Positions 36,656 through 46,240 of a stretch of DNA of 64,000 bases are shown piece by piece (within the stretch, counting starts at the first letter, position 1; every line of letters begins with the position of its first letter). The position numbers and the translations under genes were made by a program. Below the pieces are notes generated by a model, which did no database searches, was not told the DNA's origin, and saw nothing but the letters and a program-made list of their open reading frames with translations. Source of the stretch: Clostridium sp. Marseille-Q2269 (GTDB lineage: Bacteria > Bacillota > Clostridia > Clostridiales > Clostridiaceae); assembly GCF_943736985.1 (NCBI RefSeq), contig NZ_CALSFS010000001.1, forward strand, positions 558,001 through 622,000. The letters run 5' to 3'.

Positions 36656-37756
36656 CTATATATTATATCTTTCTGCTAATTTTGTAACATATATTTTAAT
36701 TACTGCCATAGCTGGTGATGCTAATAGCATTCCCCATACACCAAATAAACTTCCACCTACAGTTATGCCTAAAATTATTAAAAATGGACTCAATCCTACC
36801 TTATCTCCAACTAATTTAGGTTCTAGATACCATGCATCAAATTGTTGTAATAAAAATAGAAATATCAATACCCATAATCCCCTAATTGGTACATAGAATA
36901 AATTTATTACTACCGCAGGAATCATACCTAAAAACGGTCCGAAATAAGGTATCATATTGGTTACACAAACTATTAATGCTATTAAAAGAGCATAAGGAGA
37001 TTTTAATATTATTAATCCTATTAAAGCTATAAGACCTATTATTAAAGAGTCTAAAGCTTTTATGCCTATATATAGTTTTACCATTGAATCTACTGTTTTT
37101 AAAAATTCTATTATTTTCCCACCATACTTATCTCTAAATATTAAGAAAGCAATTCTCTTACCATTATGTATAAACTTTTCTCTATCACTTATAATATATA
37201 TAGCTATAATTAGACCAAATACTAAATTAACCATAAAAGTAGTAAAAGATATAGTTTGATTCAATATTGTATTTAATCCTATTGTAGTAATTCCAGCAAT
37301 CTTATCTATTAAATCTTTATAATTACCCTTAAAAACATTAGAGGAATTTATTATATTAGAAATTTCCTCATTATTTAATAAATTATTTACCACTTCATGT
37401 CCTTTATTTGTAAAATAAGGTATACTTTGAAATATATCCATTATGTTTTGAAATACTCTAGGTACTATCATACTTAAAACTAAAGCTATAATTCCTAAGG
37501 TTATAACATAGCATATAAGTATACTTAATCCTCTTTTTATTTTAAACTTTTTTTCAAAAAACTTAACTAGTGGATTTAATATATATGCTATTATAAATGC
37601 TATAACAAAAGGTGATAATATTTTAAAAACTTTTCCTATACCTAAAAAGATATTATTATAATTTTTCAATATCTGAATTAATACGAAAGATAATACTAAA
37701 GAACAAACTATAGGTATTATTAGATCTAAATACTTAGTCTTTTTATCTTTGATCAA
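36656..37756 (-). CDS. AI-2E family transporter (PerM-like permease)
   Basis: A 366-aa membrane protein with about eight hydrophobic segments. The family pattern is clear: two N-terminal segments with SPFVIAFIIAYILNPLVKFFEKK, a central soluble part, and the C-terminal block GLIALIGLIILKSPYALLIALI...NMIPYFGPFLGMIPAV followed by LEPKLVGDKVGLSPFLIILGITVGG. The TTG start is inferred from GGAGG eight bases upstream; an upstream ATG 11 codons earlier lacks a site. Members export autoinducer-2, sodium or other small solutes; the substrate here is unknown. Confidence 0.88.
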   Translation of the reverse strand: MIKDKKTKYLDLIIPIVCSLVLSFVLIQILKNYNNIFLGIGKVFKILSPFVIAFIIAYILNPLVKFFEKKFKIKRGLSILICYVITLGIIALVLSMIVPRVFQNIMDIFQSIPYFTNKGHEVVNNLLNNEEISNIINSSNVFKGNYKDLIDKIAGITTIGLNTILNQTISFTTFMVNLVFGLIIAIYIISDREKFIHNGKRIAFLIFRDKYGGKIIEFLKTVDSMVKLYIGIKALDSLIIGLIALIGLIILKSPYALLIALIVCVTNMIPYFGPFLGMIPAVVINLFYVPIRGLWVLIFLFLLQQFDAWYLEPKLVGDKVGLSPFLIILGITVGGSLFGVWGMLLASPAMAVIKIYVTKLAERYNI

Positions 37757-37940
37757 TTGTTTTGCCTCCAAATTAATTATTTTTTTCAATACAATATACT
37801 AAATTTTATCATGATTTCATACTTATGTTTATAAATTTTTTGTTAATGTTCCTATTATAGGTAACTATTAGTATAATATAATACATTAGCGTCTGCAACT
37901 ATAATTATTTACTGTAGAAACATATTTAAGAATAATAATA

Positions 37941-37980
37941 ACTAAGCCATTATATAGATTATTATATTGGCTTAGTTATA
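37941..37980 (-). terminator. Terminator after the 140-aa membrane protein
   Basis: The stem ATAACTAAGCCA / TGGCTTAGTTAT is followed by a T-rich tail on the minus strand, about 15 nt past the stop. Confidence 0.65.
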
Positions 37981-37994
37981 AAAAAAGTACAGAG

Positions 37995-38417
37995 TTATTT
38001 GTACATAAATATATTTATTATGAATTTAACATATTCTATAATCATTATTATAAATATTTCTATTAAAAAGAAATAGTATGCTTCTAGCTGAGGTGCCCCT
38101 TCATAGTTTATAAATAAATATAAAGCAATATTGAGTAACAATATAATAAATATATTAATTTTATATTTTATCTTCTTTTTCATATTTAATATAAGAATTA
38201 TAATTGCAATTATAGTAAAAAGCAGTAATACATATGTATATAGTATTAAATTATTCTCATTAAAAATCCCTTTAGAAAATTGTTCTTTTTTAAACATAAG
38301 ATATCTTATAACTCCCATTTTCTTTTGGGATAAATTTTCTAAAATTAGAGCTGGCAAAATAAACACAATCTGAATTATACTTAAAATCATCTTAATAATA
38401 TTATATACTTTCTTCAT
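37995..38417 (-). CDS. Integral membrane protein of unknown function, 140 aa
   Basis: Four hydrophobic segments, at residues about 8-27, 57-77, 86-105 and 113-137, separated by short basic loops (MKKKIKYKIN). A GGGTGAT lies a suboptimal distance before the ATG. No family recognised. It sits alone between the rhodanese lipoprotein gene and the AI-2E-family permease, with its own terminator. Confidence 0.65.
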   Translation of the reverse strand: MKKVYNIIKMILSIIQIVFILPALILENLSQKKMGVIRYLMFKKEQFSKGIFNENNLILYTYVLLLFTIIAIIILILNMKKKIKYKINIFIILLLNIALYLFINYEGAPQLEAYYFFLIEIFIIMIIEYVKFIINIFMYK

Positions 38418-38459
38418 TTCTCATATCACCCACTTTGTATATTATAGATATAATAAAAC

Positions 38460-38503
38460 AAGGTGCCTCAAAACAAGATTTATTTTGAGACACACTTTCT
38501 TTA
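38460..38503 (-). terminator. Terminator after the rhodanese lipoprotein gene
   Basis: The stem GTGTCTCAAAA / TTTTGAGGCAC is followed by CTTGTTTT on the minus strand, 30 to 75 nt past the stop. Confidence 0.7.
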
Positions 38504-38533
38504 TTAATTAAAACTATTTTAAATAGGATTTTA

Positions 38534-39916
38534 TTATTTTTTAGAAGGATCTCCAACTTGTATTGGATTGTTTTTATTTCCACTCCATTCATTCCATCCA
38601 CCATCATATAGAGATATATTCTTTAATCCCATAACATCTGCATATATTAGAACTTCCGCAGCTCTCCAACCAGTTCCGCAATAAAATGACAATCTTTGAT
38701 CTGGTTTTATACCTTCTTTACCCCACATAGCTAATATTTCTGATCCGTTTTTCATTGTATTATCCGCATTTCTAAAATCTTCTAAATGTGAACTATCTGA
38801 TCCTGCATGACCCCATACAGCTCCTGCTGGACGACCCTTAGCTGTTATATAGTCATAACCTGAAATTTTTCCTATAAATTCATCCCAACTTCTTATATCT
38901 ACAAGCTTACTGCCTTCTTTATCTTTCAATATTTCTTTAGCTCCAGCTAAATCTATTATGTATCCTTTATTAGCTGGTACTTTTACTCCAAAAGAACTTA
39001 CAGGAGTCTTTTTATTTACTGTTGTTTCTAATTTATACCCTGCATTAGTCCAAGCAGCTGTTCCACCATTTAACACTCTTACATCTTTAACACCCATATA
39101 TTTTAATATAGCAGCTACTCTAAATGAAGGCATAGAATCTGCTCCATATAATATAACTGTTGTATCTGCTGTAATGCCGTTATTTTTAGCAAATTTTTCT
39201 AGCCTAGCATCTGGCAAGCGATTCCATAATGGACCTTCTTCTACTTCATCTGTATTTATATGTACAGCTCCTTTAATATGTCCTTTTTGATAATCTTTTG
39301 CTTTAGATTCATCTCCCCAGCTTACTTCAAAAACCTTATATTTATTACCTTCATATGTTTCTGGTTTCTTACCATTTATTACATCATTTACCCAACTTGC
39401 CGGTACTATCATTTTGTAATTTGGATAGCTTTCCATTGCAAACTTATCATCTTCTATCCATTTTTTAACGTCATATTTATATAATTTAGTTATTCCTTTT
39501 TTACTTAAATACTTTGCTACTTCCTCTGCATCTTTTCCATTAGCATCATATAAAACTACATTTTTATCCTTTGTAATACCTTTATTTTTTAGAACTTCTT
39601 CTAATCTTTTTTCTTTATTTTTTTCTGGATCTTCTGCTTTTAACCAATTTGCTGAAAAATCAGTAGCTCCTTTTATATGTCCACCTCTTTTTACTCCATC
39701 TAATTTCCATCCATTAAATGCATCATTGGATCTAGTATCTACCACTACCCATTCCTTTGAAGATATATTTTTAGATAATTCTTCTGTTTTTATTTCCTTC
39801 GGTAGAGAAGATTCATGTTTTTTATCCTCTGTTTTTTGGTTATTTGTACATCCAATTAATGAAAACATCATAACACCAAATATTAACAATATTATTCCTT
39901 TAAGATTTTTGTTCAT
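38534..39916 (-). CDS. Lipoprotein with three rhodanese domains (sulfurtransferase)
   Basis: A 460-aa exported protein. The lipoprotein signal GIILLIFGVMMFSLIGC ends in the modified Cys. Three rhodanese folds follow at about 40-155 (VVVDTRSNDAFNGW), 165-300 and 315-450 (LVDIRSWDEFIG). Only the third has an active-site Cys loop, FYCGTGWRA; the corresponding loops of the first two (VVLYDANGKDA, VILYGADSMPS) lack Cys. This resembles the thiosulfate sulfurtransferase tandem plan, with one extra inactive repeat. The start is fixed by GGGGTGTAGAA. It may handle thiosulfate or persulfide outside the membrane. Confidence 0.87.
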   Translation of the reverse strand: MNKNLKGIILLIFGVMMFSLIGCTNNQKTEDKKHESSLPKEIKTEELSKNISSKEWVVVDTRSNDAFNGWKLDGVKRGGHIKGATDFSANWLKAEDPEKNKEKRLEEVLKNKGITKDKNVVLYDANGKDAEEVAKYLSKKGITKLYKYDVKKWIEDDKFAMESYPNYKMIVPASWVNDVINGKKPETYEGNKYKVFEVSWGDESKAKDYQKGHIKGAVHINTDEVEEGPLWNRLPDARLEKFAKNNGITADTTVILYGADSMPSFRVAAILKYMGVKDVRVLNGGTAAWTNAGYKLETTVNKKTPVSSFGVKVPANKGYIIDLAGAKEILKDKEGSKLVDIRSWDEFIGKISGYDYITAKGRPAGAVWGHAGSDSSHLEDFRNADNTMKNGSEILAMWGKEGIKPDQRLSFYCGTGWRAAEVLIYADVMGLKNISLYDGGWNEWSGNKNNPIQVGDPSKK

Positions 39917-40056
39917 TTCTACACCCCATTCCAATAATTAATTTTTATTTACCATTTATAATTTTACAATATTCGATTATTTTTTTACAATAAAAAATAA
40001 TTATAGTTGAGCACATAATCTATAATTAAAACTTATAGCTTCTATACTTTTAAATA

Positions 40057-40103
40057 AAAACACTATGAAGTCTATTTTAATCAATAATCTTCATAGCGTT
40101 GAT
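40057..40103 (-). terminator. Terminator after the DUF3867 gene
   Basis: The stem AACGCTATGAAG / CTTCATAGTGTT is followed by TTTTTATTT on the minus strand. Confidence 0.7.
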
Positions 40104-40228
40104 TAAATACTATAATATTAAACTAATGTTATAATATAAAGCAATAAATTTACATTTACTATATATAATTTTATACTGATTAATTTTATAAGTATATTTT
40201 GTGTGATAATATTTTATTTAATTATATA

Positions 40229-40810
40229 CTAATAACTATAATTAGTAGTGTTTTGACAAACAGTTATATTTAGCTGTTTATCATTAAAAAGTTTTTTGTA
40301 TGAACATAAAAATTCATTTAACTCACTATCATTTAAATCTATTTTTTTACTGCTTTTAAGAAATACACTTTCTCCTATTAGTTCAACTTTAATATCATTT
40401 TTATCATTTGTAATAGTATACTCCGTAACTTGTTTCATAAGTGGCTTTGCATTGTATTTTTCATGAAAACTCATAGTTTTTTTAACATCTTCATAGTTAA
40501 AATTATCTATATTTAGACCCAACGCTTTCACGTCTACTCCCAAATCTTTCATTTGTTTTTCTATATCATTAAAATTCACCCCATAAGATTCAGCATATTT
40601 TTCCATTAATTTTTTTTGTATATTCACGAACTTTTCTTGAGATATATTGTTTTTTCCCATATAGTCTTGTATTTTTTCCATAAACTCAGACATTGTTAAA
40701 GTTCCTTGAGCTACTGAACTATAAAGGCTATACATATACTGTTCAAATTTATCTAGATCTTTATCTGTTGCTTTGTTTTTTAAATCACTAAAATTTATAA
40801 TTTCACTCAT
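40229..40810 (-). CDS. DUF3867 family protein
   Basis: A 193-aa soluble protein, predicted mainly helical up to residue 130 (DLKNKATDKDLDKFEQYMYSLY, SEFMEKIQDYMGKNNISQEKF) and beta-rich after it (KVELIGESVFLKSSKKIDL). The pattern fits the clostridial family DUF3867, for which no function is known. GAAAGGGAG precedes the ATG. Stand-alone gene with terminator. No catalytic motif seen. Confidence 0.75.
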   Translation of the reverse strand: MSEIINFSDLKNKATDKDLDKFEQYMYSLYSSVAQGTLTMSEFMEKIQDYMGKNNISQEKFVNIQKKLMEKYAESYGVNFNDIEKQMKDLGVDVKALGLNIDNFNYEDVKKTMSFHEKYNAKPLMKQVTEYTITNDKNDIKVELIGESVFLKSSKKIDLNDSELNEFLCSYKKLFNDKQLNITVCQNTTNYSY

Positions 40811-41048
40811 TTTTTTCTCCCTTTCTAGAATATATAAATTATATTACGTTTAAATTTCAACTTTTATATAGATTAGCTTTTATAATAATTTTTATTTATA
40901 TTGTAAATATATACATATATAATAACTCTAAATCTTTATCTTATTATACTATATACATATTTATTTTATCACTAATAATTACTATGTTAAATAATATTAA
41001 GACATATTTATTATTTTCTTAACATATTAAGAATTATATTTATTGTAA

Positions 41049-41960
41049 CTATTTAATTAAATCTCTGAAATCTTTTTGGGAGTTTAATATGTATAATTCT
41101 TCATCTTCTTTTATGTACTTAACAAATTCAGGATATAATTCTACTGCCTTATATAAATCTATTATAGCCTTTTTATATTCTTTTAAATAGGTATAATAAC
41201 AAGCTCTATTATAATATAAAAATCCTTCTTCTTCATTGTTTAATATACCTTCACTTATAACCTCTATAGCTTTTTCATATTCTTTTAATTCTTTATATAT
41301 AACAGCTAAATTTAAATAACTATATGAATAGTTTTTATTATCTTTTATAGATAATTCATAATTTAATATAGCTTGTTCTAATTTATTCAGTTTTTTATAA
41401 ACAACACCCTTGTTAAATAAAGGCATATAGTGATTTGGATATAATTCTAAAGCTTTATCTGCCATACATAAAGCTTTATAGAAACACTCTATCTCTTCAT
41501 ATATAGAACTTAAATTTACGTAACTCCAAAAATCCTTTTCATCTAAAGATATTACCTTTTTATAACACTTTATTGCCTTTTCTTTTTCTCCCACATTATC
41601 ATAAGCTCCTGCTAAAAAGAAATAAGCCCTATTATAATTTTTATCATATTCTATAGCCTTCTCATATAATTCTATAGCTTTTTCATATTCTTCTTTATTA
41701 TCATATATTATAGCTAATCCATAATAGGCTCTAGAATCCTTTGAATCAACATTTAATATTTCTTCATATTTTTCCTTGGCTCTTTCATATTCCTCTAGCT
41801 CATCATATACAAATGCCATATCTAATAATAATTCTATATCCTTTGACCCGTTTGGAGTATTATAGGCTTTATTATAAAATTCCAACGTCTTGTCTATGTT
41901 TCTTTCTCTATAAAAATTTTTAGCTATTATTTTGTAATTATTTATTTTATATAACTGCAT
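41049..41960 (-). CDS. Tetratricopeptide-repeat protein
   Basis: A 303-aa protein made almost entirely of about eight 34-residue TPR units, for example LAIIYDNKEEYEKAIELYEKAIEYDKN, LAGAYDNVGEKEKAIKCYKKVISLDE and LAVIYKELKEYEKAIEVISEG. No signal peptide or other domain is present, so it acts as a cytoplasmic scaffold or partner-binding protein. AGAAGGAG precedes the ATG. Neighbours do not indicate the partner. Confidence 0.9.
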   Translation of the reverse strand: MQLYKINNYKIIAKNFYRERNIDKTLEFYNKAYNTPNGSKDIELLLDMAFVYDELEEYERAKEKYEEILNVDSKDSRAYYGLAIIYDNKEEYEKAIELYEKAIEYDKNYNRAYFFLAGAYDNVGEKEKAIKCYKKVISLDEKDFWSYVNLSSIYEEIECFYKALCMADKALELYPNHYMPLFNKGVVYKKLNKLEQAILNYELSIKDNKNYSYSYLNLAVIYKELKEYEKAIEVISEGILNNEEEGFLYYNRACYYTYLKEYKKAIIDLYKAVELYPEFVKYIKEDEELYILNSQKDFRDLIK

Positions 41961-42131
41961 ATTTTGACTCCTTCTAAAGCATTCATTTAGTTATATTTTA
42001 TAATATAGAATATATAAAATCAAAGTAAATGCCAAGATTATTACATACTATATATTTTTATAAATCCTATGAAATCTTAGAAGATTAAAATTCATATTTT
42101 TCAAACTTTAAACTACTATATAAAGTGTATT

Positions 42132-42332
42132 TTAAATACTTGTAAATTGATTTATTTCACTGTCATATCTATATTCTATAGTTTCCATTTTATTTATAAT
42201 ATCTTCTTTTTTTAAATCATAGGTGCTACAAAGATCATCTAAATTATCAAATTCATCTCTTAATTTAGTATTTACTAAACTTAGCAGAATATATGGATTC
42301 ATATTTTTTATTTGCTCTTTATCAATAATCAT
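42132..42332 (-). CDS. DUF4250 family small protein
   Basis: A 66-aa protein with the family core MNPYILLSLVNTKLRDEFDNLDDLC followed by YDLKKEDIINKMETIEYRYD. DUF4250 members are small helical proteins of Firmicutes without known function. AAGGAGG is too close to the first ATG (42338) and ideally spaced for the second, used here. Confidence 0.78.
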   Translation of the reverse strand: MIIDKEQIKNMNPYILLSLVNTKLRDEFDNLDDLCSTYDLKKEDIINKMETIEYRYDSEINQFTSI

Positions 42333-42454
42333 AAGCATGATCCTCCTTAAATATTAAAAAACTATTTTATTAATAATTATGGCTTCTTTTATTAATATTA
42401 AACATTTCCCTATATTTTAAAATAATATTTACATATTAATTTATATATTATAAA

Positions 42455-42512
42455 AAACAAACTCCTAATTATAGGATAAAATAAGATTCCTACTTTTAGG
42501 AGCTCGTTTTCT
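42455..42512 (-). terminator. Terminator after the ferritin-like gene
   Basis: Nested stems AACGAGCTCCTAA / TTAGGAGTTTGTT and TAGGA / TCCTA are followed by T6 on the minus strand, 58 to 115 nt past the stop. Confidence 0.75.
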
Positions 42513-42569
42513 ATTTATATATTCTTAATAAAATAATATATAAATAATAAATTTAGGGAACGTATAACT

Positions 42570-43034
42570 CTACTTGTAATATGGCTTTAATATTTTTATA
42601 TGCCCTTCTTCTTCTTTTATTATTTTTCCTATAACATTATACGCTAACATGTTAGTATCTGTTTCTTTTCTTATTAACTGTCCTTGTATATCTACTAGCA
42701 ATGCTAAATTTTCTTTTTCAAAATTCATAGAAAAATTCACTAAATCTTTTATATTATTCATTACAGGTATAGTCATAGACAATTTAAATTGCTGCATTCT
42801 AGATGATATTTTATCATATATAGAAAAATCTATATCTTCTTTTTGTAAAACTTCTATATCTTTTTTTAGATTTCTATAATATTCAGTATGCTTCTCTTCT
42901 TGTTTAGCTATAGTCTTAGCCACTATAGAAACTTTAGTATCTTTACAATTTTTGCTTATTTCTTCATATATACTAAGACCTTTTTTCTCAATATATATTA
43001 AATTATCTATTATATCTATTATTGTGTATGACAT
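42570..43034 (-). CDS. Ferritin-like/rubrerythrin-type diiron protein
   Basis: A 154-aa four-helix protein. Helices carry YIEKKGLSIYEEISK, AKTIAKQEEKHTEYYRNLKKDI (an ExxH pair), NFEKENLALLVDIQ and IIKEEEGHIKILKPYY (a second ExxH). This spacing of Glu and ExxH motifs fits a diiron site of the rubrerythrin/ferritin-like superfamily. No rubredoxin Cys4 domain is present. Likely a role in peroxide or iron handling. GGGGGGATAAC precedes the ATG. Confidence 0.78.
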   Translation of the reverse strand: MSYTIIDIIDNLIYIEKKGLSIYEEISKNCKDTKVSIVAKTIAKQEEKHTEYYRNLKKDIEVLQKEDIDFSIYDKISSRMQQFKLSMTIPVMNNIKDLVNFSMNFEKENLALLVDIQGQLIRKETDTNMLAYNVIGKIIKEEEGHIKILKPYYK

Positions 43035-43100
43035 TAAGTTATCCCCCCTAAACTTTAGCCTACATTTTAATCATCCATTACTTATACAAATAATAAGAAC

Positions 43101-43418
43101 CTATCTTTCCATTTCATAAGGCCAATCCATTATTCCACCCATATTATATACATTGCTATATCCTAATTCCTTTAAATACTCATATCCAATTTTGCTTTTT
43201 TTACCAGTCTTGCAATATATAAAAATTGTAGAACTTTTATTTGGAACTTGATTTATTATATTGGCTTTTAAATACTCTAGTGGTATTAATTTGCTATTTT
43301 TTATATGACCTTGCCTATACTCGCTTTCTCCTCTTACATCTATAATTATTATATCATTTCTCTCACTTAACATTTTCTTAGCTTCTTTTGGTGATATTAT
43401 ATTGGTATACATTTTCAA
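43101..43418 (-). CDS. Single-domain rhodanese-like sulfurtransferase
   Basis: A 105-aa cytoplasmic rhodanese. The N-terminal VRGESEYRQGHIKNSKLIPL is the CH2A-like motif, and the active loop is YCKTGKKSKIGYEYL, with catalytic Cys. It can carry a persulfide for sulfur transfer. Start is uncertain: TTG at 43418 with AGGAAGAAG upstream, or ATG two codons later. Stand-alone, 67 nt after the ferritin-like gene. Confidence 0.88.
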   Translation of the reverse strand: MKMYTNIISPKEAKKMLSERNDIIIIDVRGESEYRQGHIKNSKLIPLEYLKANIINQVPNKSSTIFIYCKTGKKSKIGYEYLKELGYSNVYNMGGIMDWPYEMER

Positions 43419-43932
43419 TTCATCTTCTTCCTATATTGTTATTTTACTTGTATTAATCAGATCATATTATATTTGTTTAAATTAAATAAAATTGTAGCTA
43501 GCTAATATATATTTTTAGTATTAGCTATAAAATCTCTACCAACAAATTTTCATCAATATTTTAATAATTATTCTTGTCAAAAATTAAACCCTGTCTATAT
43601 TAAAATATTTAACATATTCACACTGTGCTACTAGCTATTAAAAAATTTATTATACTAACCTTAAAAATTAATAACTATTGAGCTTTTAGATGATTTTAAC
43701 AAGTTTATAATATTTTTTCCTGAATCCATAAATATTATTACATTATAGTGATATTTATTTAAGATGGTTTGTATTTTGCACCAATATATTAAAATAATAT
43801 ATTTTAATTAATAATAATTATATATTATTATTATACATATTTAAATGTGTTTTAGATAAATAACGCAAAAATTTAACATTTACATACATTTTGCTACATT
43901 ACTTCAAAATATTTTTAACTTCCTATAAAAAT
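43419..43932. other. Intergenic stretch, about 510 nt
   Basis: Very AT-rich, with several TA-repeat tracts around 43790-43850. I see no ribosome site, conserved RNA motif or coding frame here. Confidence 0.5.
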
Positions 43933-43966
43933 GAAAGGCTATTGATAAATCCTTTCTATCAATAGC
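43933..43966 (-). terminator. Terminator after the flavin reductase gene
   Basis: The exact stem GGCTATTGATA / TATCAATAGCC with loop GAAAGGATT is followed by TTTCATTTTT on the minus strand. Confidence 0.8.
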
Positions 43967-43989
43967 CTAATATTATTACTTTTTATATT

Positions 43990-44490
43990 TTATAATTTAT
44001 AACAATTTAAAATTTCTCCATAATATAAAGTATGGTTATCTCCATTACTATAAAATGTATCTACTAATTCTTTATCCATAGCTTTTAAATCTAATGGTTG
44101 CTTATAAATTACTTTACATTCATAATGCATTCCGTTACTTTCTATAACTGGTGTGCTTAACTTTTCACCATCTCTTAATTTTAAATTACATTCTTTTATC
44201 TTATCATAATCTCTTCCTGATTTTGATCCACAAAAACCTATACTTTTTTTCATAGTATCGTCAAATGGAATTGTTACTGTAAATTCATTACTTTTGTCTA
44301 TAAATTCTTTAGTATATCTACTATCTCTAACTAAAGCTATAAATATAGGCTTTCTCCATTCAAATCCTATATTTCCCCAACCTATAGTCATGGTATTTAC
44401 TTTTCCGTCTACACTAGTAGTTAAAAAAGCTCCTTTCTTATATAAGTTTTCAATAGCTTCAGTAGAGTTCAATGTGAAATTTCCTGACAT
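43990..44490 (-). CDS. Flavin reductase-like (flavoredoxin-type) FMN-binding protein
   Basis: A 166-aa protein of the flavin reductase-like domain family (split-barrel FMN fold). KGAFLTTSVDGKVNTMTIGWGNIGFEW and FIALVRDSRYTKEFI make up the FMN-binding sheet, followed by FTVTIP and GFCGSKSGRDYDKI. Flavoredoxins pass electrons in anaerobes. It lies next to fprA, suggesting shared redox or oxygen-defence roles. TAGGGGTGATTT precedes the ATG. Confidence 0.86.
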   Translation of the reverse strand: MSGNFTLNSTEAIENLYKKGAFLTTSVDGKVNTMTIGWGNIGFEWRKPIFIALVRDSRYTKEFIDKSNEFTVTIPFDDTMKKSIGFCGSKSGRDYDKIKECNLKLRDGEKLSTPVIESNGMHYECKVIYKQPLDLKAMDKELVDTFYSNGDNHTLYYGEILNCYKL

Positions 44491-44611
44491 AAAATCACCC
44501 CTAACAATCCTGTAAATATTTTAATTCTTATTTTATATTATACACTACTAATCCAAGTTATAGCCAATCTTAATATTTTTTATGAATATATAACTAAATA
44601 TTTATATTTTA

Positions 44612-45802
44612 TTATTGAATACTTTCTCCTATATGCTCTCCAAAATTTCTGCATCTATCTAGTGCCTCTTCATCAGGATTCCATATCTCTCTTATACCAT
44701 CATTTATTATTTCAAATCCTGCTTTATTTAGCTCTTCTTTAATTAGCTTAATAGCTTCTCCACCCCAACCGTAACTTCCAAATGCTGCAGCCTTCTTTTC
44801 TTTAAATCCAAGCCCTTTCATCATTTCTAATATTGCTGCTGTGGATGATAGCATGCCTTTGTTTATTGTTGACGATCCAACCAATACTACTTTTGATTTA
44901 AATATTTCTGTCATAATATCATTTTTATCATTCTTAGCGGAATTAAAAATTTTTATAGCCACATCCTTATTAGCCTTCTTTATACCTTCTGCTATAGTCT
45001 CAGCCATTCTTCTTGTACTATTCCACATAGTATCATAAATTATAGTAACTTGATTTTCCTTATAATTTTTAGCCCAATCCATATATTTATCTACAATTTG
45101 AAGAGGATTTTGTCTCCAGATAATACCATGACTAGGGCAAATCATATTAACAGGTAAATTAAAACTTAATATTTCCTCTATTTTCTTTATTACAAGTGGA
45201 CTAAACGGTGTCAAAATATTTGCATAATATTTTATTGCCTCCTGTAACAACTCTGAACTATCAACTTTATCATTATACATAAGTTCTGAAGCATAATGCT
45301 GTCCAAAAGCATCATTACTAAACAATATATTTTTACCACTTAAATAAGTAAACATACTATCTGGCCAATGAAGCATTCTTGCTTCAACAAATATTAACTT
45401 GTTTTTTCCTATTTCTAAAATATCTCCTGTTTTTACCTCAACAAAATTCCAATCTTTATGATAATGGCCCTTTAGTAATTTAGCTCCATTTTTAGTACAG
45501 TATATAGGAGTGTCTGGAATTTCTTTCATAAGTTCTGGTAATGCCCCACTATGATCAATTTCTGAATGATTTATAACAATATAGTCTATTTTATCTAAAT
45601 CTATTTCTTTTTTTAAATTAGAAATAAATTGCTTTGTAAATGGTTGCCAAACAGTATCTATAAGTACATTTTTTTCATCTTTAATTAAATATGAATTATA
45701 AGATGTTCCTCTATTTGTAGAGTATTCTTTTCCATGGAAACTTCTTAATTCCCAATCTATCTTCCCCACCCAAGTAACCATATGATTAATTTTAAATGCC
45801 AC
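44612..45802 (-). CDS. fprA: A-type flavoprotein (flavodiiron oxygen/NO reductase)
   Basis: A 396-aa FprA. The metallo-beta-lactamase domain holds diiron ligands His79, Glu81, Asp83 and His84 (NHSEIDHSG), later LHWPDSMFTY and the DAFGQH loop. The C-terminal flavodoxin domain (about 250-396) has TIIYDTMWNSTRRMAETIA, the FMN phosphate site. These proteins reduce O2 to water (or NO to N2O) in anaerobes. GTG start with GGGAGGAAGATAATT. Length is standard. Confidence 0.94.
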   Translation of the reverse strand: MAFKINHMVTWVGKIDWELRSFHGKEYSTNRGTSYNSYLIKDEKNVLIDTVWQPFTKQFISNLKKEIDLDKIDYIVINHSEIDHSGALPELMKEIPDTPIYCTKNGAKLLKGHYHKDWNFVEVKTGDILEIGKNKLIFVEARMLHWPDSMFTYLSGKNILFSNDAFGQHYASELMYNDKVDSSELLQEAIKYYANILTPFSPLVIKKIEEILSFNLPVNMICPSHGIIWRQNPLQIVDKYMDWAKNYKENQVTIIYDTMWNSTRRMAETIAEGIKKANKDVAIKIFNSAKNDKNDIMTEIFKSKVVLVGSSTINKGMLSSTAAILEMMKGLGFKEKKAAAFGSYGWGGEAIKLIKEELNKAGFEIINDGIREIWNPDEEALDRCRNFGEHIGESIQ

Positions 45803-46011
45803 AATTATCTTCCTCCCTAATTATACATTTTTAAATAATATATTATTTTTAAGTTTTATATATTAAAACATAACTTGTTCTAACTTTATTATTTTTTATA
45901 TATTATCCTAAAAATTTTACAAATATCCTTAAGAACAATATAGTTAGTATATCCTTATTTTCTATAAAAAACCTACCCATATTATTCAAAATCTTATTTA
46001 TGAGGTTGATA
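45803..46011. other. Intergenic stretch upstream of fprA
   Basis: AT-rich spacer that should contain the fprA promoter. Nothing else is evident until the remnant at 46012. Confidence 0.4.
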
Positions 46012-46126
46012 TTACAATAAAAAATCATCTAAAGCTTCCTTATCAGTTACAGATTCATATTTAGCTCTTTTAGTTTCATTATAATAACTATGTTCAGGTC
46101 CTACTCCTCTTTGTCTTCGAATTCAT
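46012..46126 (-). pseudogene. Remnant of a small gene
   Basis: One frame reads [20 protein letters not shown] and on to EALDDFLL before a stop, a protein-like composition unlike random AT-rich DNA. It has no start codon; the only nearby ATG (46126) is in another frame, and there is no ribosome site. A one-base shift near 46115 would join them. Probably the decayed end of a small protein gene. Confidence 0.35.
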
Positions 46127-46240
46127 TTTTATATTTTAAGAGAGTATGTCAGATATAAAATAAATTTACAATAGCAAAATTTATTAATTTTTTATCATTA
46201 GGCATGGTATATTTCACATGTAATTCTCATTAAAACTTAA

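Noticed and set aside
38401-38607. Open frame of 68 codons on the minus strand
   Set aside because: It overlaps the end of the rhodanese lipoprotein gene in another frame, spans its terminator, and has no ribosome site.
43780-43860. TA-rich repeats as an origin or attachment site
   Set aside because: The tract is simple AT-rich sequence without direct repeats, DnaA boxes or flanking mobile genes.
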